A stretch of 30,077 bases of DNA from Candidatus Woesearchaeota archaeon (GTDB taxonomy: Archaea > Nanobdellota > Nanobdellia > Woesearchaeales > WJKL01), in assembly GCA_019322455.1 (NCBI GenBank), contig JAHWIT010000154.1, positions 1 to 30,077 on the forward strand, written 5' to 3'. Numbering within the stretch: the stretch's first letter is position 1; each line of letters begins with the position of its first letter. The position numbers and the translations under genes were made by a program. The notes beneath the pieces were generated by a model that saw only the letters and a program-made list of their open reading frames with translations, searched no databases and was not told where the DNA came from. Below, piece by piece: positions 23,041 through 30,077 of the stretch.

Positions 23041-23454
23041 ATGGATGAAAAATTAGCTTCAGTTGTTATTGATGAAATTACAAATTTAAAAAAGAAAGAA
23101 TTTAAAGGTTCTAGAAAACAAGATAATGAAGATAAAGAATTAAATTTGAGAATTTCAGATTGTCATATAAATTGGTTATATCCTGCACAACCTAATATTA
23201 CAGGTATTTTTGAGGTTGGTAATGCTCGTTATCTTGCAGAAGGTTCTGTTAATCTTAGAACAAAAAGAATTAGTTTTAGATACCATGAAGTTGATTCATC
23301 AAAAGGAGTTGATAAGCCTATAGTTTATTACCATCTTTATGAAGGTAATCTTGAAAAAAATAAAAATGATTTATATTCTATAAAAAATGGAACCTGGAAA
23401 AAACTTAATTCAGATATAGAAGGCACATTTGAAATGACAGAAAAAAGCGAATAA
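23041..23454 (+). CDS. Hypothetical protein, 137 residues
   Basis: It starts MDEKLASVVIDEITNLKKKEF. The ATG at 23041 is chosen because GGTGAT precedes it by four bases, whereas the upstream GTG overlaps that site. The protein is soluble, charged at the start and then beta-rich: LNLRISDCHINWLYP, GIFEVGNARYLAEGSVNLRT, ISFRYHEV and IVYYHLYEGNL. It has no signal peptide or membrane segment. It seems to be a small stand-alone beta domain. I do not recognise a family. It lies between the transport operon and elp3 with its own promoter. Confidence 0.75.
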   Translation: MDEKLASVVIDEITNLKKKEFKGSRKQDNEDKELNLRISDCHINWLYPAQPNITGIFEVGNARYLAEGSVNLRTKRISFRYHEVDSSKGVDKPIVYYHLYEGNLEKNKNDLYSIKNGTWKKLNSDIEGTFEMTEKSE

Positions 23455-23465
23455 AAATCAAAAGG

Positions 23466-23474
23466 TTTTATAAA
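23466..23474 (+). promoter_or_regulatory. TATA-like box of elp3
   Basis: TTTTATAAA lies 24-32 bp before the ATG at 23498. No Shine-Dalgarno sequence is present before that ATG, which suggests a leaderless mRNA. Confidence 0.5.
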
Positions 23475-23497
23475 CTATTTCTTTATTTTCTTTGATT

Positions 23498-25213
23498 ATG
23501 TATCAACAACAATTATATCAAGAACTAATTAAAGCAATAATAAAACAAAAACCTTCTAAAAGACAATTAAATACATTAAAGAATAAACTTTGTAGTAAAT
23601 ATAAAATAAAACAGCCTCCAACAGATATTCAAATCCTATTACATACTACTCCAGAACAAGCAAACAAACTTAAATTAATAACAAAACCAACAAGGACAAT
23701 CTCTGGAGTAGCAGTTGTTGCTGTTATGTCATATCCTTTCTCTTGTCCTCATGGAAAATGTCTAATGTGTCCAGGAGGCCCTGCTTCTATTTATGGAGAT
23801 GTTCCTCAATCCTACACAGGAAAAGAGCCAGCTACAATGAGAGCCTTAAGAAACAAATTTGATCCATATTTTCAGGTTATGAACAGGCTAGAACATTATA
23901 TTGTAATGGGTCAAAACCCAGAAAAAGTTGAACTAATTGTAATGGGAGGAACCTTTCCTTCATTCAACAAAAAATACCAAGAGAATTTTATAAAAAACTG
24001 CTTCAAAGCAATGAATGATTTCTCTAATTTATTTTATAAAAGAAATAAATTCAATTTCACTAAATTTAAAAAATTCTTTGAACTGCCAGGACATGTAAAA
24101 GATCCATTAAGAGCAAAGAATATTCATAAAAAATTCAAACAACTTAAAAATAAAAACAAAAAATCATTACAAGCAGAGCAAATCAAAAATGAATCTTCCA
24201 ATATAAGATGTACTGGATTAACATTAGAAACTCGTCCAGATTTTGCAAAACTAAAACAAGCAAATGAAATGTTAAGATTAGGATGCACAAGAGTTGAATT
24301 AGGCATTCAATCTGTTTATGAAAAAGCATTAAAAAATATCCAAAGAGGACATACTGTTAAAGATACAATTGAATCAATAAAAATTCTAAAAGATCTGGGA
24401 TTTAAAATAAATGCTCATTATATGCTTGGATTGCCAGGAATTACAAAAAAACAAGATCTAAAAGGACTAAAAGAATTATTCACTAACTCAGATTTTAAGC
24501 CTGATATGCTAAAATTATATCCTTGCATGGTTGTTGAAGGAACAAAACTCTACAATCTTTGGAAAAAAAAGAAATTCAAGCCATTAAACACTAAACAAGC
24601 TGCAGATATAATAGCAAACGCAAAAAAATTTATTCCAAAATATGTAAGAATTATGAGAGTACAAAGAGATATTCCAACGTATATGATAGCAGCTGGTGTA
24701 GATAGAACTAATCTAAGGCAATACATAGAAAAAATTACAAAAAACAAGAAAATAAAATGCAAATGCATAAGATGCAGAGAAATAGGAAGAGCAAAAAAGA
24801 CAGGTACCCAGACGACAAAGGAGTCTGACTCTACGCAAGAAAAACCAATAATTAATCTAATGCATTACAAAGCCTCAAATGGAACAGAATTCTTTATTGA
24901 AGCAGTAGATAAATACAACAACCTATACGGCTTCTGCAGGCTAAGATTTCCAGATAAATCATTAAGAAAAGAGATTACACAAGATTCTGCTTTAATTAGA
25001 GAGCTTCATGTTTATGGTCCAGCTACTTCTATTGGAAAGAAAGGAAAAGTGCAGCATAAAGGCATTGGAAAACAGCTTCTTAAACAAGCTGAAAATACTG
25101 CAAAGATGTATCACAAAGAAAAAATAATTATAATCTCAGGAATTGGAGTAAGAAATTATTATAAAAAATTAAAATATAAACAACATGGCCCATATATGAC
25201 AAAAAAGATTTAA
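23498..25213 (+). CDS. elp3: Elp3-type tRNA uridine-34 modification enzyme (radical SAM plus acetyltransferase)
   Basis: 571 residues from the ATG at 23498. The upstream TTG at 23492 is unlikely, because the TATA box fits the ATG. The radical SAM domain shows the C-x4-C-x2-C cluster (Cys83, 88, 91 in SCPHGKCLMCPGGP), followed by MGGTFPSF, LETRPDF, RLGCTRVELGIQS and AHYMLGLPG. A GNAT acetyltransferase follows at about 500-571 (IRELHVYGPA, the acetyl-CoA loop HKGIGKQLL at 520-528, GVRNYYKKLKY). In archaea and eukaryotes Elp3 makes the cm5U-type group on wobble uridine 34 of tRNA, using acetyl-CoA and SAM. Archaeal Elp3 works without the other Elongator subunits, consistent with none being here. 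Its stop overlaps the convergent gene by 4 bp. Confidence 0.95.
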   Translation: MYQQQLYQELIKAIIKQKPSKRQLNTLKNKLCSKYKIKQPPTDIQILLHTTPEQANKLKLITKPTRTISGVAVVAVMSYPFSCPHGKCLMCPGGPASIYGDVPQSYTGKEPATMRALRNKFDPYFQVMNRLEHYIVMGQNPEKVELIVMGGTFPSFNKKYQENFIKNCFKAMNDFSNLFYKRNKFNFTKFKKFFELPGHVKDPLRAKNIHKKFKQLKNKNKKSLQAEQIKNESSNIRCTGLTLETRPDFAKLKQANEMLRLGCTRVELGIQSVYEKALKNIQRGHTVKDTIESIKILKDLGFKINAHYMLGLPGITKKQDLKGLKELFTNSDFKPDMLKLYPCMVVEGTKLYNLWKKKKFKPLNTKQAADIIANAKKFIPKYVRIMRVQRDIPTYMIAAGVDRTNLRQYIEKITKNKKIKCKCIRCREIGRAKKTGTQTTKESDSTQEKPIINLMHYKASNGTEFFIEAVDKYNNLYGFCRLRFPDKSLRKEITQDSALIRELHVYGPATSIGKKGKVQHKGIGKQLLKQAENTAKMYHKEKIIIISGIGVRNYYKKLKYKQHGPYMTKKI

Positions 25214-25770
25214 CGTTTTTTCTTAGCCTTTCTAATTATTTTTCTTACATTTCTGTAAATTTTTGTTTTAGCTTTTGGTCTGCTCTTCTTCTTACCTTTT
25301 TTAACAGTCTTTTTCTTAGGCTTTAGAATTATTTTGCTTACATTTCCATAAATTACTTGTTTTGTTTTAACTTGTGGCTTACTTACCTTCTGCTTCTTGC
25401 TTATTTGAACAATCTCTCTCCAAAAAGCACCAGCAAGCTTTTGAATCTTCTCTCTTTCTTTTACTCTGCCTTTTCCTTTGCCTTTTATCAAAGCCTCAAT
25501 TCTTTTGCTGTACGCCTCCCCATATATTAATTTCTCAAGCTCTGTTCTAATAACCCTAAGCAGCCTTGCTTCTATCTTTTCTTCTTTGCTTATATCCTTT
25601 AAACTTTTTAATTCAATATTCTCTTTATCAAGAACAGTTTCAAGTCTTTCATTAAGTTGTCTTTGTTTTATTATGATATAAATCATTAATCCAAATAAAG
25701 CAATTAGAACTAATGTTAAAACAAATATTAATTCAACAAGTGGTATATCAACTCCAAATACAAATACCAT
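25210..25770 (-). CDS. Basic membrane-anchored coiled-coil protein
   Basis: 186 residues. One N-terminal membrane helix (about 11-36, LVELIFVLTLVLIALFGLMI) is followed by a charged helical region (IIKQRQLNERLETVLDKENI to LEKLI) and a very Lys/Arg-rich tail (about 128-186). The tail contains a duplicated motif: KTKQVIYGNVSKIILKPKKK and KTKIYRNVRKIIRKAKKK. Such a basic tail could contact nucleic acid or acidic membrane lipids. No known family is evident. It lies downstream of the 1007-residue surface gene on the same strand, so it may be the last gene of that operon. Confidence 0.78.
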   Translation of the reverse strand: MVFVFGVDIPLVELIFVLTLVLIALFGLMIYIIIKQRQLNERLETVLDKENIELKSLKDISKEEKIEARLLRVIRTELEKLIYGEAYSKRIEALIKGKGKGRVKEREKIQKLAGAFWREIVQISKKQKVSKPQVKTKQVIYGNVSKIILKPKKKTVKKGKKKSRPKAKTKIYRNVRKIIRKAKKKR

Positions 25771-25774
25771 TTTT

Positions 25775-25828
25775 TTATCTTTTTGTAAAAAAATTGTTTA
25801 AAAATTGTGCAACAATTTTTTTAACCAT
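25775..25828 (-). CDS. Possible 17-residue ORF after the surface gene
   Basis: The ATG at 25828 begins three bases after the TGA of the surface gene. AGAGGTG, which forms the last codons and stop of that gene, is a well-placed Shine-Dalgarno site. The product would be MVKKIVAQFLNNFFTKR, short, basic and amphipathic. The codons contain a 9-bp hairpin (25800-25808 with 25812-25820). It could be a real micropeptide, a coupling leader for the gene at 25770, or chance. Confidence 0.3.
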   Translation of the reverse strand: MVKKIVAQFLNNFFTKR

Positions 25829-25831
25829 TTT

Positions 25832-28800
25832 TCACCTCTTTATTTCTTTTTTTATGGACTTAGTGTTTAAAAACTTATCGATTTTAGGTTTCAAAAATTT
25901 TGCTAATCTTATTTTGATTTTCAGTGTCATATCTTTAGTTTTTGTTTTTAAAAATTTAACAAAATCATTTTTAGTTTTAACAACAAACTCTTTGCTTTCA
26001 GGAAAAAAATAAAAGATTAATTCTACTATAATTGCAATTCCAATTATTAATATAACACCAAACATTAATCTAAACAATCCAATAACTACAAAGCTCTTGA
26101 ACCTATCCCAGAATGTTATCTTAGTTACTGCTCCAGGTTTTTCAAATATAGGTGTTATCTCTTCTAAACCAATCTCATACGATTCTGTTGCTTTTATTGG
26201 TACTTGTTTAGGCACCTTAGGCAATATCTTAATCCTTATATCTGCTTTATCATCCTTTACTCCAAGATATGTTAAGCTTATATCATCAACATCATCTTCA
26301 TCTAAATCTATATTTATTGTTTCTAATAACTTTATTCTGAAATTTTCAGGTGGAGAATAAAGAGTAATATCAACAAAATTCTCATCAAAATAATTTATAT
26401 GCACTCTACGCATCTCGTCCTTATATCTGAATTCATAGGAAGTATTCTCTTCTTGTAATATCTCATCCTCTGTTATTCCGTTTAAAAATACTTCTGTACT
26501 AGTTTCTGTTATTAAGTATTTTTCAGAGAAAAGATCTCCTCTTCCAAACAAAGCCACATCAATAATATAATCAGTTGTTACAGGAATATCATTAAGAACA
26601 TAATCTCTTGTTACTATCAATATCTTATCCTTATCTACAGAATAAGGGCTTAAATAATCAATAATATAAGGCTCTTCTTCTTCATATACAAAATTAATCT
26701 CAAATTCTAATTGCTCTTTAGAATCTTTACCTATATTATTGTAAATAATACAAAGCCTCATCACATCCCCTTCAGAATACCAATTACTATCTGTAAATAC
26801 ACTTAATTCAGGAATACCTACATCAATAAATGCCTCTTCATAATCCTCTATCTCTTTTTCTTTAGCAGTTAATTCAACCTTTAATCCGGATTTTATTACA
26901 AAGGATTCAGAAGAACAAATCTCATTTTCAAATCTAATATTAACTCTCTTTCTTTCACCAGGGTCAAAGTTTCCCAAATATTCACTTTCACTATACCATC
27001 CTTGATTATTATCTACCTCTAATATAATATCTTCTAATATTACACTTCCTGTATTTTGAACCTCAGCAACAACAACAAACTCTTCGTCAGTTATAATTAA
27101 ATCATCAGGATAACTAATTATTCTTAATTCCATATCTTTTACTTCCTCAATAGGAACTGGTTCAGGTTCTGGTTCAGGCTCAGGCCTTCTTCCACCACCT
27201 CCACCATCTGAAGGAGGAGGCGAAGGAGCTGTTACACAAGCAGACGTATTAAATGTACAATTCAAAGTACAACTTAAACTGCCGCTGCTATAACCTAAAC
27301 TTACACATGTCTGGCTGTTAAGATTACCACTATCACATTGCTCACCACATTCAACAATACTATCTCCGCATACATTATCTAATCTTGAGCAGTCTCCTTT
27401 GCAGCCATCGCAATCATTATTATTTCCATCATCACAAACCTCTCCTATATCAAGATTATTATCTCCGCATAAAGGAGGAATTAATTTTATTTCAAGATTA
27501 AACACTTCATAATCACTTGCATTATATATATCAAAAACACTAATATTAATAGAATAATTTCCTATCATTGAAGCATTTGGTGTGAAATTTATCAGTCCTG
27601 TTAAATTATCTATATCAAACAAACTAGTGTTGTCATAGAATGTAAGATTATCATTGTCATAATCAGTAGCATTTACATCAAATGTAAATGTGTTATTAAC
27701 ATAAGCTGTCTGGCTTCCAATAGTAGATAGTATAGGAGGATTATTCAGCCCAAAACTGCAGTTCAATGTTTGTGTATAATATCTTGGATGCCAGCTGTTG
27801 ATATACCAGCTTGGAATAAAAAACAGATTAATGCTGCAGTTATTAGACTGATCAATAACATAACTTACACTGTTGCCGCTGTTCAACTGCCTGTATGTTT
27901 CAGTATGTTCTTCATTGTTTAATAATTTATCAAAAGACAAATCATATGTATCATATTTTTCATTATTGATTATTGTCAATAAAGCCTTGCCTGAAACATA
28001 AGGATGGCTTGTAATTGTAGTTGTAAAAGGAGCTGTATCTCTTATCTCTAAATTGCATAAACTTGGAGCAGCAACAACCTGATGATGATCATATTGATAA
28101 GTTAAATTAGAGCATGTTTTGTTGTAATAATTTCCAATACTTTTCCCGCTGACATCCTGGCTCACTACCCCAATCCTGAACCAATAACCACTTTCAATCA
28201 AGCTCCAAAAAAATGTTCCATTTACATAACTTGTTCCATAATCAATCTCAACCCTTCCATATGTCCTTACAGGATAATTTTCATACTGGCATGTTATTGT
28301 TGCATTTTCTGCAGCCTCATCAGGAGTTAGGTAATGCCCAATATTCCAAACCCTGACTAAATTAAAGATGCTTGCAGTCTCATTTGAAATATACAACTGA
28401 TCATTAGGAAGATAATTAGCATCTCCATGCCCATACTCAATCTTGCAGTCAGTTATCTTATTGTCAGGAATGCAAACAAAAGTAAATTCCTCTGAAAAAC
28501 TTGAATTACTTGTTAATTGAGATTTGTAAATAGTTCCTTCTGTGCAGTTGCTTGGAGAAGTAATTGTAAAATACTTTGATGAGCTAGGAGACAATGTACA
28601 GCTAAATAGACTTGCAGTTGGCTGTGAACAATCTGAAGCAGATGCACTAAAACCACTAGGCACAGTTGCATTAACCACAATTGTTGTATTTCCATTATTT
28701 GTCAATGTTTGTTTATGGCTTCTTGATGAACCAGGTGGAAAATTCATTCGTTCTGTAAAATAATCTACATCAGCATACACAGAAGAGCACAATACTACTA

Positions 28801-28855
28801 GTAATACTAATAATACTAACCATACTAGTATTATATTGAAATGAAGTCTCTTCAT
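25832..28855 (-). CDS. Giant cysteine-containing surface protein with C-terminal anchor
   Basis: 1007 residues. A signal peptide (about 7-28, ending near SSVYAD) precedes beta-sandwich domains. A cadherin-like domain (from about 380, PPILSTIGSQTAYVNNTF) follows. A cysteine-rich region with two DUF4215-like repeats (CGDNNLDIGEVCDDGNNNDCDGC and CGDSIVECGEQCDSGNLN) comes next. A Gly/Pro-Glu linker (GGGGGRRPEPEPEPEPVP), NEW3-like beta domains, a juxtamembrane domain (about 793-880) and one membrane helix (about 921-951) end in a basic cytoplasmic tail. The juxtamembrane domain (NIDLDEDDVDDISL, then VKDDKADIRIKI) matches the 1387-residue protein. GGGGTG precedes the ATG, which overlaps the 46-residue gene by four bases (ATGA). 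Surface attachment is clear. Adhesion or structural function is inferred. Confidence 0.87.
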   Translation of the reverse strand: MKRLHFNIILVWLVLLVLLVVLCSSVYADVDYFTERMNFPPGSSRSHKQTLTNNGNTTIVVNATVPSGFSASASDCSQPTASLFSCTLSPSSSKYFTITSPSNCTEGTIYKSQLTSNSSFSEEFTFVCIPDNKITDCKIEYGHGDANYLPNDQLYISNETASIFNLVRVWNIGHYLTPDEAAENATITCQYENYPVRTYGRVEIDYGTSYVNGTFFWSLIESGYWFRIGVVSQDVSGKSIGNYYNKTCSNLTYQYDHHQVVAAPSLCNLEIRDTAPFTTTITSHPYVSGKALLTIINNEKYDTYDLSFDKLLNNEEHTETYRQLNSGNSVSYVIDQSNNCSINLFFIPSWYINSWHPRYYTQTLNCSFGLNNPPILSTIGSQTAYVNNTFTFDVNATDYDNDNLTFYDNTSLFDIDNLTGLINFTPNASMIGNYSINISVFDIYNASDYEVFNLEIKLIPPLCGDNNLDIGEVCDDGNNNDCDGCKGDCSRLDNVCGDSIVECGEQCDSGNLNSQTCVSLGYSSGSLSCTLNCTFNTSACVTAPSPPPSDGGGGGRRPEPEPEPEPVPIEEVKDMELRIISYPDDLIITDEEFVVVAEVQNTGSVILEDIILEVDNNQGWYSESEYLGNFDPGERKRVNIRFENEICSSESFVIKSGLKVELTAKEKEIEDYEEAFIDVGIPELSVFTDSNWYSEGDVMRLCIIYNNIGKDSKEQLEFEINFVYEEEEPYIIDYLSPYSVDKDKILIVTRDYVLNDIPVTTDYIIDVALFGRGDLFSEKYLITETSTEVFLNGITEDEILQEENTSYEFRYKDEMRRVHINYFDENFVDITLYSPPENFRIKLLETINIDLDEDDVDDISLTYLGVKDDKADIRIKILPKVPKQVPIKATESYEIGLEEITPIFEKPGAVTKITFWDRFKSFVVIGLFRLMFGVILIIGIAIIVELIFYFFPESKEFVVKTKNDFVKFLKTKTKDMTLKIKIRLAKFLKPKIDKFLNTKSIKKEIKR

Positions 28856-28992
28856 TTCTTCACCCCTTTCAGAATAAGAACCTTAACTCTTCTATTAGCA
28901 TACTTTTTTGGAATAATGATCCTAGTGCTTGTGCTATAAGAATCAACCTTTCTGTCAATTACCTCTTCAACATCTTCTACTTCTATTTTCAT
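28852..28992 (-). CDS. Small AbrB/DUF2080-like DNA-binding protein
   Basis: 46 residues: MKIEVEDVEEVIDRKVDSY, then STSTRIIIPKKYANRRVKVL and a basic end. The pattern R-K-V--Y-S-S-R-I-I-I-P-K-K---R-V-K-V-L resembles the SpoVT/AbrB-like fold and the archaeal DUF2080 family, whose members are small putative DNA-binding proteins. No transposase is nearby. The TGA overlaps the ATG of the 1007-residue surface gene, so the two are translationally coupled. It is a third case in this window of a small putative regulator directly before a giant surface gene. The family call is by recollection of pattern and is moderate. Confidence 0.65.
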   Translation of the reverse strand: MKIEVEDVEEVIDRKVDSYSTSTRIIIPKKYANRRVKVLILKGVKK

Positions 28993-29017
28993 CTATACAT
29001 TCTCAATGTCTTTAAAC

Positions 29018-29032
29018 TACATTAATAATGTA
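29018..29032. promoter_or_regulatory. 15-nt palindrome before the AbrB-like gene
   Basis: TACATTAATAATGTA is a perfect odd-length palindrome, about 25 bp before the ATG at 28992. A TATA-like TTTATATA on the leftward strand lies just upstream (about 29041-29048). Its position over the expected transcript start suits an operator for autoregulation. Confidence 0.45.
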
Positions 29033-29050
29033 TAATTCATATATAAATGT

Positions 29051-29097
29051 TTCGAAAAATCAAAGATTTTTCGAAGCTCAAAAATCTCTGATTTTTG
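29051..29097. repeat. Two adjacent hairpins with AAAAATC/GATTTTT arms
   Basis: TTCGAAAAATC (29051-29061) pairs perfectly with GATTTTTCGAA (29065-29075) around an AAA loop. CAAAAATC (29079-29086) pairs with GATTTTTG (29090-29097) around TCT. They lie between divergent genes at 28992 and 29182. The same arm sequence forms the hairpins before the two SpoIIM-like genes. They could be small dispersed elements or terminators. Confidence 0.6.
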
Positions 29098-29181
29098 TAT
29101 GTTTCTATTTTTTTTAAATCAAATTTTGTAAATGCAAAATTCCCCAAGATTTAAAAACAACTGCCAAATTATAAATCTACA

Positions 29182-29451
29182 ATGACATTAGGAGAATTAA
29201 AAAATTGGGATACACTAACAATTCTAGCTGATTTTATAGGCATTAAAATAAATCCAGAAAAACCAAGAGAATCAAGACTTGCAGTTGCATTAGAATATGA
29301 TAAACAAGGAAAATTTTATGAAGCTATTGAAGCTATATCTGGAACATCTATTCATGAATATAGTTTATCTGAATTACAAGAATTTACTACAAAAAGACAG
29401 AACCTCAATACTCAACATTTCTATGAAAGTTTTCCAGGTGCAGATAAATAA
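29182..29451 (+). CDS. Hypothetical protein, 89 residues
   Basis: A small soluble protein, mostly helical by appearance (MTLGELKNWDTLTILADFIG, then AVALEYDKQGKFYEAIEAIS and YSLSELQEFTTKRQNL). A TATA-like TTTAAAAA at about 29151-29158 is about 28 bp upstream and there is no Shine-Dalgarno site, so a leaderless mRNA is likely. The segment ALEYDKQGKFYEAIEAI resembles a single TPR-like helix pair, but that is a weak similarity. I do not recognise the family. It is a single gene between two leftward envelope genes. Confidence 0.65.
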   Translation: MTLGELKNWDTLTILADFIGIKINPEKPRESRLAVALEYDKQGKFYEAIEAISGTSIHEYSLSELQEFTTKRQNLNTQHFYESFPGADK

Positions 29452-29511
29452 AAATTTTAAATTCTAGACTAAATCATTCAGATTTCTTATAAAAAAATTA
29501 AAGAAAAAAAA

Positions 29512-30077
29512 TCAAGACCTGGGCCTAGTAAACAAATAAATCAACACTCCTGCAATTATTAATATTCCAAACAACGCACCTATTACCCAACCATATCCAC
29601 TTGTTTCTTGTTCAGTAGTTGCTGCTTCTTGACTTGCTCTATTTTCTGCTTCAATTAATCTCATTGCAGCTTCATTTAACTTATCATTTGCTTGTTGTAA
29701 TTTAGATGCAGCTGAAGCAAGATTTCCATTCTCAAGGTCATTTCTAGCAGACTGCTGCAAACCAAATGCGTCTGTTACTAAGAATACTAATTCTTCTTGG
29801 AATTCTCCTAATCTGGATATAGCAGTAAGAATTTCTTGTATCTCATCATCTATATCAATACTTTGATTTAATATTGCTTGATATAAATCCCATGCAGTTA
29901 AATTGCCCCATCTAGTTCCATTAATGTAATTAACCAAATTCAATACATCATTTACTGTTGAATTGATCTGGATTACATTTGTGTCAATTCTTTCAATAGC
30001 ACTACATATTGTCTCATTTGTAGATGTTGTTAAGTCTGAACAATTAATTGTAACATTCAGAGCACCTACACTAACAC
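29512..30077 (-). CDS. Envelope protein with C-terminal membrane anchor (partial, 5' end off window)
   Basis: The frame is open from the window edge to the stop at 29512, so the TTG at 29943 is not the start; 188 codons are visible. The visible part begins with beta/Thr-rich sequence with cysteines and sequons (ALNVTINCSDLTTSTNETIC). A long helical stretch follows (about the middle, NDLENGNLASAASKLQQAND) that looks like a coiled coil. It ends with one membrane helix (YGWVIGALFGILIIAGVLIYLF) and the short tail TRPRS. It is an outward-facing protein anchored at its C-terminus. Domains further upstream cannot be seen. A surface role is inferred. Confidence 0.8.
   Translation of the reverse strand, partial: VSVGALNVTINCSDLTTSTNETICSAIERIDTNVIQINSTVNDVLNLVNYINGTRWGNLTAWDLYQAILNQSIDIDDEIQEILTAISRLGEFQEELVFLVTDAFGLQQSARNDLENGNLASAASKLQQANDKLNEAAMRLIEAENRASQEAATTEQETSGYGWVIGALFGILIIAGVLIYLFTRPRS

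Noticed and set aside
28790..28835. ACTAGTAATAC-like repeats near the start of the 1007-residue gene
   Set aside because: They encode the Leu/Val run of the signal peptide with GTA and TTA codons, so the repeat follows from coding.
1..30077. tRNA, rRNA or insertion-sequence genes
   Set aside because: No cloverleaf-like sequence with a GGTTCGAATCC-type arm, no G+C-rich RNA block typical of archaeal RNAs and no transposase frame were seen by reading.

Overview
The window looks like chromosomal DNA of an A+T-rich archaeon, most probably a DPANN-type lineage such as Woesearchaeota or Pacearchaeota. This rests on an archaeal Elp3 gene, several genes with a TATA-like box about 25-30 bp before a start codon that lacks a Shine-Dalgarno site, giant surface proteins rich in N-x-S/T sequons, a MinD-type ATPase next to surface genes, and very small regulator genes. 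The lineage is an inference; no rRNA or tRNA gene was seen.

Left region (1-12.7 kb): two divergent surface-protein operons. Leftward, a two-repeat HTH regulator (5631..6218) overlaps a 1574-residue N-terminally anchored surface protein (914..5638), which overlaps a second copy of the HTH regulator (387..914). A third relative runs off the left edge (1..172). Rightward, a 52-residue ribbon-helix-helix protein (6494..6652) abuts a 1387-residue surface protein (6653..10816). It is followed by a 205-residue anchored protein, a MinD/ParA-like ATPase and a 138-residue anchored protein. The 205-residue protein is a compact version of the two end domains of the 1574-residue protein. The two giant genes share a 44-bp identical tract in opposite orientation, in the same codon phase. 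The two HTH genes share an 80-bp tract with 3 mismatches in direct orientation. Either pair could support recombination that reshuffles or removes surface-protein genes.

Middle (12.7-15.1 kb): two tandem SpoIIM/DUF95-type membrane proteins with related hairpin-bearing leaders, then a small two-helix membrane protein.

Ion-transport region (15.2-23.0 kb): an ArsR-like winged-helix regulator behind a palindromic operator region, a hairpin, then a tightly packed rightward operon: small membrane protein, CBS-pair protein, Kef-type cation/proton antiporter with RCK domain, P2-type cation ATPase, CaCA-type cation exchanger, and APC-superfamily amino-acid permease. The ATPase gene is split by a -1 frame change exactly at A AAA AAG followed by a stop codon.

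Right region (23.0-30.1 kb): an unidentified 137-residue protein, Elp3 (tRNA wobble-uridine modification), then leftward a 46-residue AbrB/DUF2080-like protein overlapping a 1007-residue surface protein, a possible 17-residue ORF and a basic membrane-anchored protein. A small unknown gene and the C-terminal part of another surface or envelope protein complete the window.

The most notable theme is three giant surface-protein genes, each directly preceded by and coupled to a small DNA-binding protein of a different fold, with repeats that could permit rearrangement.
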